The notes under the pieces: generated by a model
The model's database searches: none
Told to the model about the DNA's origin: nothing
Seen by the model: the letters and a program-made list of their open reading frames with translations, nothing else
Assembly: GCA_021802745.1 (NCBI GenBank)
Contig: JAJZRK010000221.1
Coordinates: forward strand, 1 to 5,266
Direction of reading: 5' to 3'
Length of the DNA stretch: 5,266 nucleotides
Source of the DNA: a bacterium
Lineage (GTDB): Bacteria; Gemmatimonadota; Gemmatimonadetes; Gemmatimonadales; Gemmatimonadaceae
In this document: one piece after another, positions 1 through 5,266 of the stretch
How positions within the stretch are numbered: the first letter of the stretch is position 1
Layout of the letters: each line of letters begins with the position of its first letter
Translations under genes and position numbers: made by a program

Positions 1-36
1 GATCAGCTTGGCGTACCACGGCTTGTCGCGCGCTAA
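1..36 (+). CDS. Possible C-terminal tail of the intron-encoded reverse transcriptase/maturase (partial)
   Basis: Frame 1 is open from the window edge for 11 codons (D-Q-L-G-V-P-R-L-V-A-R) and ends at TAA 34-36, about 14 nt before domain V. Intron-encoded proteins lie in domain IV and usually end shortly before domain V, so position and strand fit. Eleven residues are too few to recognise a family; the call is positional inference only. No catalytic domain is inside the window. Confidence 0.35.
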   Translation, partial: DQLGVPRLVAR

Positions 37-49
37 CCTCAACTCACCG

Positions 50-83
50 AACCGCCGGATGCGGACCCGCATGTCCGGTGGTG
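50..83 (+). ncRNA. Group II intron domain V (catalytic hairpin)
   Basis: Bases 51-59 pair with 74-82 over nine positions, all Watson-Crick except G54-T79, a G-U wobble. Bases 60-63 pair with 68-71, closed by the tetraloop 64-67 (GACC). A two-base bulge (TG, 72-73) separates the helices on the 3' side. The wobble is the central base of C53-G54-C55, matching the conserved catalytic triad of domain V in its CGC form. The 34-nt length and two-base bulge are hallmarks of the family. The loop is not the common GNRA type, which is a small departure. Confidence 0.87.
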
Positions 84-84
84 T

Positions 85-127
85 GGGAGGGGCGTAGCCG
101 GGATCACCGGCTACCCCCTATCCCGAT
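85..127 (+). ncRNA. Group II intron domain VI with branch-point A120 and 3' splice site
   Basis: Bases 85-88 pair with 121-124 and 89-92 with 115-118, leaving T119 and A120 unpaired. A second perfect 8-bp helix (94-101 with 107-114) is capped by a 5-nt loop. A120 lies 7 nt from the predicted last intron base T127, the normal spacing for the branch-point adenosine. Lariat splicing is therefore plausible; whether it happens cannot be read from the DNA. Confidence 0.82.
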
Positions 128-347
128 CATTGACGCCTGGAAGGCGCTGCTCTGGCCGCTGGTGATCGCCCGGTCGCCGGACCTGCGCGTGGTGGAAGCC
201 GGCGTCGCCTCGTTTCACGGGATGTACTACGCCAACTGGCCGTGGCAGATGGCCGCTGCCGTGACCGCCCTCGTGCCGGTGCTGGTGGTCTTTCTCGCCG
301 CGCAGAAAGCCTTTCTCAGGGGATTGGCGTTTGGAGGATTCAAGTAG
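128..347 (+). CDS. Sugar ABC transporter permease (MalG/UgpE type), 3' exon only
   Basis: The C-terminal 72 codons (129-344, stop TAG 345-347) of an inner-membrane permease of the carbohydrate ABC importer family; base 128 is the last base of a codon split by the intron. Recognisable features are D-A-W-K-A-L-L-W-P-L followed by an S-P-D-L-R segment, a W-x-x-x-M-A-A-A-V block opening the last transmembrane helix (A-L-V-P-V-L-V-V-F-L-A), and the F-L-R-G-L-A-F-G-G-F-K ending typical of MalG/UgpE proteins. The EAA loop that contacts the ATPase would be in the 5' exon, outside the window. The reading frame stays open upstream to an ATG at 78, but that ATG lies inside domain V and is not a credible start. 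The substrate cannot be told from this piece. An intact protein requires intron splicing; otherwise this is a disrupted gene. Confidence 0.85.
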
Positions 348-393
348 AGAAAGACAACAGAGAGACAACAGAGAAACAACAGAGAGACAACAG
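348..393 (+). repeat. Left arm: tandem 11-nt repeat (GACAACAGAGA)
   Basis: Units begin at 353, 364, 375 and 386; the third begins AA instead of GA and the fourth is cut short at 393. The strand has no T from 348 to 393. The run starts directly after the permease stop codon and is the reverse complement of the array at 443-491. Confidence 0.95.
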
Positions 394-442
394 TACACTC
401 GCGGGGAGGGAATTCGCTCGCGTAGACCTGCTTGAGGGCCTG

Positions 443-491
443 TCTGTTGTTTTTCTGTTGTCTCTCTGTTGTCTCTCTGTTGTCTCTCTCT
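443..491 (+). repeat. Right arm: tandem 11-nt repeat (TCTGTTGTCTC)
   Basis: Units begin at 443, 454, 465 and 476, followed by a partial unit to 491. The first unit ends TTTT instead of CTC; the other three are identical. The strand has no A from 443 to 491. The array runs into the hsp20 stop codon (490-492 on the minus strand) and is the inverted copy of the left arm. Confidence 0.95.
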
Positions 492-939
492 ATTTCGTGT
501 CGACTTTCACTTCGATCTTCCGCGGCTTCGGCTGCTCCATCTTCGGCACGCGCACGTGCAGCACGCCGTTGGTCAGCGTGGCGTCAATCTTGTCCTCCTG
601 CACGTTGGTCGGCAGCTGGAACGAACGACGGAACGAGCCGAACGTGCGCTCGACGATGTGCCACTTGCCGTCCTCGCCTTCCTTCTTGAGGCCGGCCTTC
701 TCACCGGTGATGGCGAGCACGCCACCCTCGCAGGTGATCTCGATCTTGTCCTCGGTGACGCCGGGCATCTCGAGGTCGAAGAGCAGCGCGTCGTCGGTCT
801 CCTTGACGTCAACGGCGGGGAGCCAGCCGTTTGCCGAGAAGGATGGCAAGCCTGCGTTGCCGAATGTGTCTTCGAACAGCTTGTCAATCTCACGGCGAAG
901 CCCGAACACGGGCGCGGCGAACTTCGTGGTGCGGACCAT
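490..939 (-). CDS. Small heat shock protein, Hsp20/alpha-crystallin family
   Basis: A 149-aa ATP-independent cytoplasmic chaperone that would hold unfolding proteins for refolding by other chaperones. The N-terminal arm (about 1-38) carries the L-R-R-E-I-D-K-L-F pattern common in bacterial Hsp20 proteins. The alpha-crystallin domain spans about 39-134, with D-L-E-M-P-G-V near 55-61, a F-R-R-S-F-Q-L-P strand at 103-110 and the signature A-x-x-x-N-G-V-L at 120-127. The C-terminal tail holds I142-E-V144, the I-x-I/V motif used for oligomer assembly. Length is normal. The start at 939 is chosen because a strong GGAGG lies 4 nt upstream and the protein begins M-V-R-T-T; in-frame ATGs at 963 and 1029 lack this support. 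The gene is convergent with the permease and divergent from the kinase cluster, so it is probably transcribed alone. Confidence 0.95.
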   Translation of the reverse strand: MVRTTKFAAPVFGLRREIDKLFEDTFGNAGLPSFSANGWLPAVDVKETDDALLFDLEMPGVTEDKIEITCEGGVLAITGEKAGLKKEGEDGKWHIVERTFGSFRRSFQLPTNVQEDKIDATLTNGVLHVRVPKMEQPKPRKIEVKVDTK

Positions 940-942
940 AGG

Positions 943-948
943 ACCTCC
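943..948 (-). promoter_or_regulatory. Shine-Dalgarno site of hsp20
   Basis: On the minus strand GGAGGT occupies 948-943, three bases before the ATG at 939. It is by far the best ribosome-binding site near this gene and decides the start against the upstream ATGs at 963 and 1029. Confidence 0.8.
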
Positions 949-987
949 GACAATCAGTCGCATGCTGGATTTGGTTGAAGGAATGTG

Positions 988-1009
988 CGCGGCGCACCGA
1001 TGCGCCGCG
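988..1009 (-). promoter_or_regulatory. Perfect 9-bp hairpin in the hsp20 leader region
   Basis: Bases 988-996 and 1001-1009 are perfect inverted copies around a 4-nt loop, read TCGG on the hsp20 strand. It lies 49-70 nt upstream of the hsp20 ATG. It could be a stable 5'-UTR hairpin or a repressor operator. It is not the CIRCE element (TTAGCACTC-N9-GAGTGCTAA) and does not enclose the ribosome-binding site, so a simple RNA-thermometer role is not supported. Confidence 0.5.
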
Positions 1010-1025
1010 TCTGCCCCATGCCTGC

Positions 1026-1039
1026 GCAACGCGCGTGCC
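1026..1039 (-). promoter_or_regulatory. Candidate sigma54 (-24/-12) promoter facing hsp20
   Basis: On the minus strand GGCACG (1039-1034), N4, TTGC (1029-1026) matches the RpoN consensus TGGCACG-N4-TTGCW at ten of twelve fixed positions, with the required GG-N10-GC spacing. The flanking T and W positions do not match. Transcription would start near 1014, giving a leader of about 75 nt that includes the 988-1009 hairpin. It could be a chance match in GC-rich DNA. Confidence 0.35.
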
Positions 1040-1065
1040 GCGCGCGATTTGCCAGCCCGGCACGC
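1033..1065. repeat. Inverted repeat in the divergent intergenic region
   Basis: GCGTGCCG (1033-1040) and CGGCACGC (1058-1065) are perfect 8-bp inverted copies separated by 17 nt. The left copy overlaps the -24 part of the sigma54-like match. It may be a dimeric regulator site controlling hsp20 and/or the kinase cluster, or incidental in GC-rich DNA. Confidence 0.35.
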
Positions 1066-1198
1066 CGCGCTGTCATCGTGAACGTCGCGCCTGCCAGAGT
1101 TGCACGCCGGGCGCGCCGCCGGCGGTCACGGCGGATCGGTCATCTTGTCGGGTCCCGCGCCGGGGCGTAGCTTCGCGATCCGGACTTTCTCGCCCAAC

Positions 1199-2746
1199 GT
1201 GACCGACCCGACCACCTCCCTGGCTGCTTCCTCCCGCGCGCTCGACGCGCTGGCGTCGGTCATCGCCGAGTTCAACGCCGACCGGCCGCTCGAGACGAGC
1301 ATCGTGCGCGCCCTCGCGGCGCTGCACGCGTCGCTCGACGCCCAGGAGTGCTCGCTCTGGCTGCAGACGGCCGACGGCCTCGTGCGCACCTGGGTGGCGG
1401 GCGAGCCGCAGGCGCTCGAGGCGGCGGTCGCCACGTCCCTCGCCGCCGCCGAGGACGTGGGCGGCGTGCGGGCCGTACCCGTTACCGGCGTCGGGCGGCA
1501 GGTCGGCGCGCTCGTCATCCGCCTCGGCCGCGACGCCGACCGCGACGACGTGAAGCTGCTGACGGCCGTGGCCAACCTGCTGGCGCCCGAACTGGCGCAC
1601 GCCGAGCGGTCGCGCCAGCTCGAGGTGGAGGTGGCGGCGCGCACCGCCGAGATTGACCGCGAGCGCCGCTTCACCGAGAAGATCATTGACTCGCTCCCCC
1701 TCGGCCTGTACGTGATTGACCGCGAGTACCGCATTCAGGCGTGGAACCGCAAGCGCGAGACCGGCATGCTGGGCGTGTCCCGCGACGAGGCGCTCGGGCG
1801 CACGATCTTCGACATCCTGCATCGCCAGCCGTTCGAGATGCTGCGGCGCGAATTCGACGAGGTCTTCGCGACCGGCCGGATCCAGGAATACCAGATGGAA
1901 TCCCAGGCGAGCGGCGACCCGCGCACGTACCGCGTGACCAAGATTCCCATGCGGCTCGGCGACTCGGCGGTCACGCACGTCATCACCATCGGCGAGGACG
2001 TCACCGACTGGCGCGAGGGGCAGCAGCGCTACGCGCAGGCCGAGAAGCTGGCGGCCATCGGCACGCTCGCCGCGGGTGTGATGCACGAGATCAACAACCC
2101 GCTGGCCACCATCGCCGCCTGCGGCGACGGCCTCGGCTACCGGCTCGAGGACCTGCAGAAGCAGGGCGCCGACGTCAACAAGGACCTCTTCGACTACATC
2201 GAGATCATCGAGAACGAGGTCGTCCGCTGCAAGCAGATCGTGGACCAGCTGCTCGACTTCAGCCGGCCCAAGCAGCTCGCCAAGTCGCCGGTGGACCTCA
2301 ATGAAGTGGTGGAGAAGACGCTCTTCCTGATGAAGCATCACGGCGGCTTCCGAAAGATGGCGCTCGTCAAGGAACTCGATGCGGCGCTCCCGGCGGTGCC
2401 GCGTGGCAACGCCGAGCAGCTCGTGCAGGTGCTGATGGCGCTCATCATCAACGCCACCGATGCCACGGGCGGGCACGGCACCATCACCCTGCGCACGCGC
2501 ACCGGCCCGACGCCGACCGACGGTGCCATCGTCGAGGTGACGGACACCGGACACGGCATCGCGCGCGCCGAGCTGTCGAAGATCTTCGAGCCCTTCTATA
2601 CGACGAAGGCGCCCGGGACGGGCACCGGGCTTGGGCTCGCCATCTGCTACGGCATCGTGCAGGACCACCGTGGGCGCATCGAGGTGGACAGCGTGGTCGG
2701 GAAGGGGAGCACGTTCCGGGTCCTGCTGCCGACGATCGAGTGGTGA
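1199..2746 (+). CDS. Soluble GAF-PAS sensor histidine kinase, NtrB-like
   Basis: A 515-aa (from GTG 1199) cytoplasmic sensor kinase that would autophosphorylate on histidine and pass phosphate to a response regulator. Domains in order: a GAF-like sensor (about 15-140), a charged helical linker (about 141-163), a PAS domain (about 160-275, with I-D-S-L-P-L-G-L-Y-V-I-D at its start), HisKA with M-H-E-I-N-N-P and phospho-acceptor His296, then HATPase_c with the N box around Asn418 (I-I-N-A-T-D-A), D box D449-T-G-H-G-I, F box F-E-P-F-Y-T-T-K and G2 box G-T-G-T-G-L-G-L-A. No membrane segment is seen, so it senses a cytoplasmic signal of unknown nature. The H-E-I-N-N-P and N-A-T-D-A boxes are of the NtrB/AtoS type. 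The start is uncertain: TTG codons at 1100 and 1145 are in frame, but the extra N-terminus is low-complexity; GTG 1199 has no clear ribosome-binding site either. Its stop overlaps the next gene. Confidence 0.9.
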   Translation: MTDPTTSLAASSRALDALASVIAEFNADRPLETSIVRALAALHASLDAQECSLWLQTADGLVRTWVAGEPQALEAAVATSLAAAEDVGGVRAVPVTGVGRQVGALVIRLGRDADRDDVKLLTAVANLLAPELAHAERSRQLEVEVAARTAEIDRERRFTEKIIDSLPLGLYVIDREYRIQAWNRKRETGMLGVSRDEALGRTIFDILHRQPFEMLRREFDEVFATGRIQEYQMESQASGDPRTYRVTKIPMRLGDSAVTHVITIGEDVTDWREGQQRYAQAEKLAAIGTLAAGVMHEINNPLATIAACGDGLGYRLEDLQKQGADVNKDLFDYIEIIENEVVRCKQIVDQLLDFSRPKQLAKSPVDLNEVVEKTLFLMKHHGGFRKMALVKELDAALPAVPRGNAEQLVQVLMALIINATDATGGHGTITLRTRTGPTPTDGAIVEVTDTGHGIARAELSKIFEPFYTTKAPGTGTGLGLAICYGIVQDHRGRIEVDSVVGKGSTFRVLLPTIEW

Positions 2747-2963
2747 TGTCCTCCTCACTCGCCACCGCCCCCGGCGCCGGCGCCCCGTCCGGGGCGAGTG
2801 CCGCGCTCACGCTGGCGGAGGTGGAGCGCCGCCACATCGCGGCGACGCTCGAACGCACGGGGTGGCATCAGGGGCGCGCCGCCGTTGAACTCGGCATCTC
2901 GGTGAAGACTCTCTACCGGAAGATCCGGGCCTACGGCTTGCAGCGGCCGGGGGCGCGCGCCCG

Positions 2964-2967
<4 letters not shown>
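2746..2967 (+). CDS. Stand-alone Fis-type helix-turn-helix protein
   Basis: A 73-aa protein that is almost only a Fis-family (HTH_8) DNA-binding domain: L-A-E-V-E-R-R-H-I-A near 23-32, the T-G-W-H-Q-G-R-A-A turn, and a recognition helix S-V-K-T-L-Y-R-K-I ending in Y-G-L. This is the C-terminal domain normally found at the end of NtrC-family or RegA/PrrA-type regulators, but there is no receiver domain and no sigma54-activating AAA+ domain. The preceding 20 residues are Ala/Gly/Pro/Ser-rich and probably disordered, like an interdomain linker. ATG 2746 overlaps the kinase stop (TGATG), implying coupled translation; GTG 2740 and 2743 are alternative starts. Its stop overlaps the next start (ATGA). 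It may bind DNA constitutively, partner another regulator, or be the residue of a degraded NtrC-type protein. Confidence 0.82.
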
Positions 2968-3632
<665 letters not shown>

Positions 3633-3639
3633 GCGTCCC

Positions 3640-5133
3640 GTGTCCTCCATTCGCTCCCGGGTCACCGCGGCGTACGCCCTCGCGCTGTTCGGCACGATGC
3701 TGGCCTTTGCGGTGGCGTTGTGGAGCGCACGGCGCACCGCGGTCCTGAAGGACCTGCAGGAGCGGGTGGCGATGCTCGCCGACCTCGGGCACCTCGTGCT
3801 CACGCAGGCCGGCACCCAGAACAACCCCGTGGTGGTGGACACGACCGGCTCGCAGCGCGAGCCGGAACTGCAGCCGCGGCTCAAGGCGCGCCTCGACCTG
3901 ATGCCCGACTACCTGGTGGTCGCCGACTCCGCCCGGGCGCTGTATCTGTCGGTGGCGGCGCGGGCCCTGCCGCCCGACGACCTCGACGCCCTGCTGCGCG
4001 CCGTGATGCTGCTCTCCGAGGACCGGCTCGTCGCCACCGTGCAACTCTCCGCGGACAAGCTGCTGCTGGTGGCGCGCTTCGAACACGGCGAAGCCGGCCC
4101 CGTGCGCCGCGTGGTGGCGGCGAGTTCGGTGGCCTCCGCCGACTTCATCGGCAGCGAACAGTTCGGCGTCTTCGTGCTCATCGCGCCGCTCATCGTGCTC
4201 CTGTCGGTGATCGTCGCCTTCCTCATCACGGGGCGCGCGTTGCGCCCGGTGGATCAGATCATCGGCGAGGTGTCAGCCATCACCGACGGCCGGTCGCTGC
4301 ACCGCCGCCTGCCGCAGGCGGAGGGGGACGACGAACTGGCGCGCCTGTCGGCGACGCTGAATGCCATGATCGCCCGCCTCGAGCAGTCGTTTGCGGGGCT
4401 GCGCCGCTTCACGGCCGACGCGAGCCACGAGCTGAAGACGCCGCTGACGGTGCTGCGGGCCGACCTCGAGCGCGCCATGTCGGCGGGGCCCAGTGCCACG
4501 GAGGGGCTCGTGGCGCTGGAGGAGGCGCTGCAGGAGACCACGCGGATGGCCGACCTCGTGGAGTCGCTCCTCACGCTGGCGCGCGCCGACGAGGGGCGCT
4601 TCGACCTGCACCGCGAGCCGGTGCCGCTGGGCCCGCTCGTGGTGGACGTCGCCGAGACCGCCCAGATCCTGGGTGAGGACGCGGGGTTGAAGGTGAGCGT
4701 CGAGGCGCTCGAGGAGGCGACCGTCATGGGGGACGCGCTGCGCCTGCGCCAGCTCTTCCTGAACCTCGTGACGAACGCGGTGAAGTACACCTCGCGCGGC
4801 GGGCGCATTGACCTGTCGCTGCTGCGCCGCGGCGACCTGGTGGAGTTCGCGGTCCGCGACACTGGCCAGGGCATCGCCGGGGCCGACCTGCCGTACGTGT
4901 TCGACCGATTCTGGCGGGCCGACCGGGCGCGGTCGCGCTCGTCCGACCGTTCCGGCGTCGGACTGGGGCTCGCCATCAGCCAGTACATCGCGCATGCGCA
5001 CGGCGGGTCCATCACGGTCGCGTCGCGGCTGGGGCGCGGCTCCACGTTCACGGTGTCCCTCCCGCTCCGGGCGGAGGACGCGGTCATCGCGCCCGTCACG
5101 GAGCGGGTGCCGGCGCCCGAGAGCAAACCGTAA
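3640..5133 (+). CDS. Membrane sensor histidine kinase with HAMP domain (CusS-like layout)
   Basis: A 497-aa inner-membrane sensor kinase. Transmembrane helix 1 (about 8-29), a periplasmic region of about 145 residues (30-174) that I do not recognise, transmembrane helix 2 (about 175-197), HAMP (about 198-250), HisKA with F-T-A-D-A-S-H-E-L-K-T-P and phospho-acceptor His263, then HATPase_c with Asn379 (N-L-V-T-N-A-V-K-Y-T), D407-T-G-Q-G-I, an F-D-R-F-W-R-A-D box and G-V-G-L-G-L-A-I near 439. All catalytic boxes are intact. The layout matches heavy-metal-type (CusS) and QseC-type kinases, but the sensor region decides the signal and is unassigned. It starts at GTG 3640, 7 nt after the regulator's stop. 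A proline-rich tail of about 20 residues follows the ATPase domain. Confidence 0.95.
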   Translation: MSSIRSRVTAAYALALFGTMLAFAVALWSARRTAVLKDLQERVAMLADLGHLVLTQAGTQNNPVVVDTTGSQREPELQPRLKARLDLMPDYLVVADSARALYLSVAARALPPDDLDALLRAVMLLSEDRLVATVQLSADKLLLVARFEHGEAGPVRRVVAASSVASADFIGSEQFGVFVLIAPLIVLLSVIVAFLITGRALRPVDQIIGEVSAITDGRSLHRRLPQAEGDDELARLSATLNAMIARLEQSFAGLRRFTADASHELKTPLTVLRADLERAMSAGPSATEGLVALEEALQETTRMADLVESLLTLARADEGRFDLHREPVPLGPLVVDVAETAQILGEDAGLKVSVEALEEATVMGDALRLRQLFLNLVTNAVKYTSRGGRIDLSLLRRGDLVEFAVRDTGQGIAGADLPYVFDRFWRADRARSRSSDRSGVGLGLAISQYIAHAHGGSITVASRLGRGSTFTVSLPLRAEDAVIAPVTERVPAPESKP

Positions 5134-5139
5134 CAGCGC

Positions 5140-5156
5140 GTTAAGGGAAACTTAAT
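5140..5156 (+). promoter_or_regulatory. Candidate OmpR-family operator (PmrA/QseB-like direct repeat)
   Basis: GTTAAG (5140-5145), five bases, then CTTAAT (5151-5156): two half-sites spaced 11 bp, one helical turn, as used by OmpR-family dimers. It matches the PmrA/QseB-type pattern CTTAAK-N5-CTTAAK with one mismatch (G for C at 5140). It lies 7 bp after the kinase stop and 11 bp before a weak -35. The AT-rich patch stands out from GC-rich surroundings. An imperfect palindrome (GGGAA 5145-5149, TTCCC 5158-5162) overlaps it and is an alternative reading. Confidence 0.5.
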
Positions 5157-5166
5157 GTTCCCGCAG

Positions 5167-5195
5167 TTACCGCCTTCATCTCGAGGCCCTAGAAT
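5167..5195 (+). promoter_or_regulatory. Candidate sigma70-type promoter for the gene leaving the window
   Basis: TTACCG (5167-5172), a 17-bp spacer, and TAGAAT (5190-5195), five of six bases of the -10 consensus. The weak -35 (three of six) with an OmpR-like box just upstream fits an activator-dependent promoter. A start near 5202 would give a leader of about 45 nt to the GTG at 5249. Confidence 0.5.
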
Positions 5196-5248
5196 CCGTT
5201 TCACGAACCGCCGTACCAGTTTCACCGCAGCCACACACGGGGTGCGTA

Positions 5249-5266
5249 GTGTTCAATAACCTGCTT
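5249..5266 (+). CDS. Start of an unidentified gene (partial)
   Basis: GTG 5249 opens a frame M-F-N-N-L-L to the window edge, with a modest purine-rich site (GGGG, 5239-5242) upstream and a promoter-like region before that. Six residues do not identify a product. An M-F-x-x-L-L start is reminiscent of some TonB-like proteins in Gemmatimonadota, but that is recollection and weak. It is separated from the kinase cluster by its own promoter region. Confidence 0.35.

Larger units (their letters stand above)
1..127 (+). mobile_element. Group II intron, 3' end (partial)
   Basis: The 3' terminus of a group II intron, a self-splicing ribozyme and retroelement; the rest lies upstream of the window. 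The call rests on a domain V-like hairpin (50-83) followed directly by a domain VI-like hairpin (85-124) with an unpaired A120, and a terminal GAT giving the usual AY ending at 127. Immediately downstream the sequence is in-frame sugar-transporter permease, as expected for a 3' exon. The element has the same orientation as the permease gene, so splicing from its mRNA is possible in principle. The intron class cannot be settled without the full RNA and the reverse transcriptase. The boundary at 127/128 is inferred from structure and exon homology. Confidence 0.85.
342..495. terminator. Long stop-to-stop stem-loop between convergent genes, putative bidirectional terminator
   Basis: Positions 342-393 pair with 444-495: 52 positions with 47 Watson-Crick pairs, three G-U wobbles (344/493, 384/453, 386/451) and two A-C mismatches (351/486, 375/462). 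The loop is 394-443. The TAG of the permease (345-347) pairs with the complement of the TAG of hsp20 (490-492). The position between convergent 3' ends suggests two-way transcription termination or 3'-end protection. There is no clean U-tract after either arm, so it is not a standard intrinsic terminator. The structure is seen directly; the function is inferred. Confidence 0.6.

Noticed and set aside
78..347. The ORF from ATG 78 as a complete 89-aa gene
   Set aside because: The ATG and the first 17 codons lie in intron domains V-VI; only 128-347 resembles a permease, so it is a 3' exon, not a whole gene.
353..486. CRISPR-like repeats
   Set aside because: The units are 11 nt, directly adjacent with no spacers, and inverted between the two arms.
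940..1010. CIRCE (HrcA) or sigma32 promoter for hsp20
   Set aside because: No TTAGCACTC-N9-GAGTGCTAA and no properly spaced CTTGAA / CCCCAT pair on the minus strand.
242..1081. Long plus-strand ORFs across the repeat and hsp20
   Set aside because: They translate low-complexity repeat sequence and the antisense of hsp20, which has clear homology and a strong ribosome-binding site.
1073..2758. 561-aa minus-strand ORF opposite the first kinase
   Set aside because: A shadow of GC-rich codons; it lacks recognisable domains, while the plus strand encodes a complete kinase.
2951..2962. GGGCGCGCGCCC palindrome before the response regulator start
   Set aside because: It lies within the coding end of the Fis-type gene and is expected in such GC-rich codons; no further evidence of function.
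5145..5162. LexA-type operator reading of the GGGAA...TTCCC palindrome
   Set aside because: It does not fit GAAC-N4-GTTC well, and the 11-bp direct repeat fits the neighbouring OmpR-family regulator better.

Overview
The window is high-GC bacterial DNA. Protein flavour (an Hsp20 gene, an NtrB-like kinase with a Fis-type HTH, a CusR/CusS-like pair, and a downstream GTG start encoding M-F-N-N-L-L) suggests a soil or sediment bacterium, possibly Gemmatimonadota. This taxonomic guess is weak and rests on no marker gene.

Layout. Bases 1-127 are the 3' end of a group II intron: a possible C-terminal tail of the intron-encoded protein, then a well-formed domain V with a CGC triad and a domain VI with a bulged A 7 nt from the predicted 3' splice site. 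At 128 the sequence continues in frame as the last 72 codons of a MalG/UgpE-type sugar ABC transporter permease. The intron therefore sits inside that gene, in the sense orientation, and RNA splicing would be needed to make an intact permease. Between the permease stop and the convergent hsp20 stop lies a striking inverted repeat. Two arms, built of about four 11-nt tandem units each, form a 52-position stem that pairs one TAG stop codon with the other. The hsp20 gene (490-939, minus) follows. The divergent intergenic region (940-1198) holds a perfect 9-bp hairpin, a sigma54-like -24/-12 match facing hsp20, and a second inverted repeat.

Bases 1199-5133 form a tight plus-strand signalling cluster: a soluble GAF-PAS histidine kinase of NtrB type, a 73-aa stand-alone Fis-type HTH protein (TGATG overlap), an OmpR/CusR-type response regulator (ATGA overlap) and a membrane HAMP histidine kinase (7-nt gap). 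Translational coupling suggests they are made together. The membrane kinase is the natural partner of the response regulator. The soluble kinase followed by a bare Fis-type HTH looks like an NtrB-NtrC pair whose regulator has no receiver or AAA+ domain.

Bases 5134-5266 are a promoter region for a gene running off the window. It holds a direct repeat resembling PmrA/QseB-type boxes (GTTAAG-N5-CTTAAT), then a weak -35, a good -10 (TAGAAT) and a GTG start. This is a plausible target of the adjacent response regulator.

The most unusual features are the intron-split permease gene, the stop-to-stop tandem-repeat hairpin and the stand-alone Fis-type protein.
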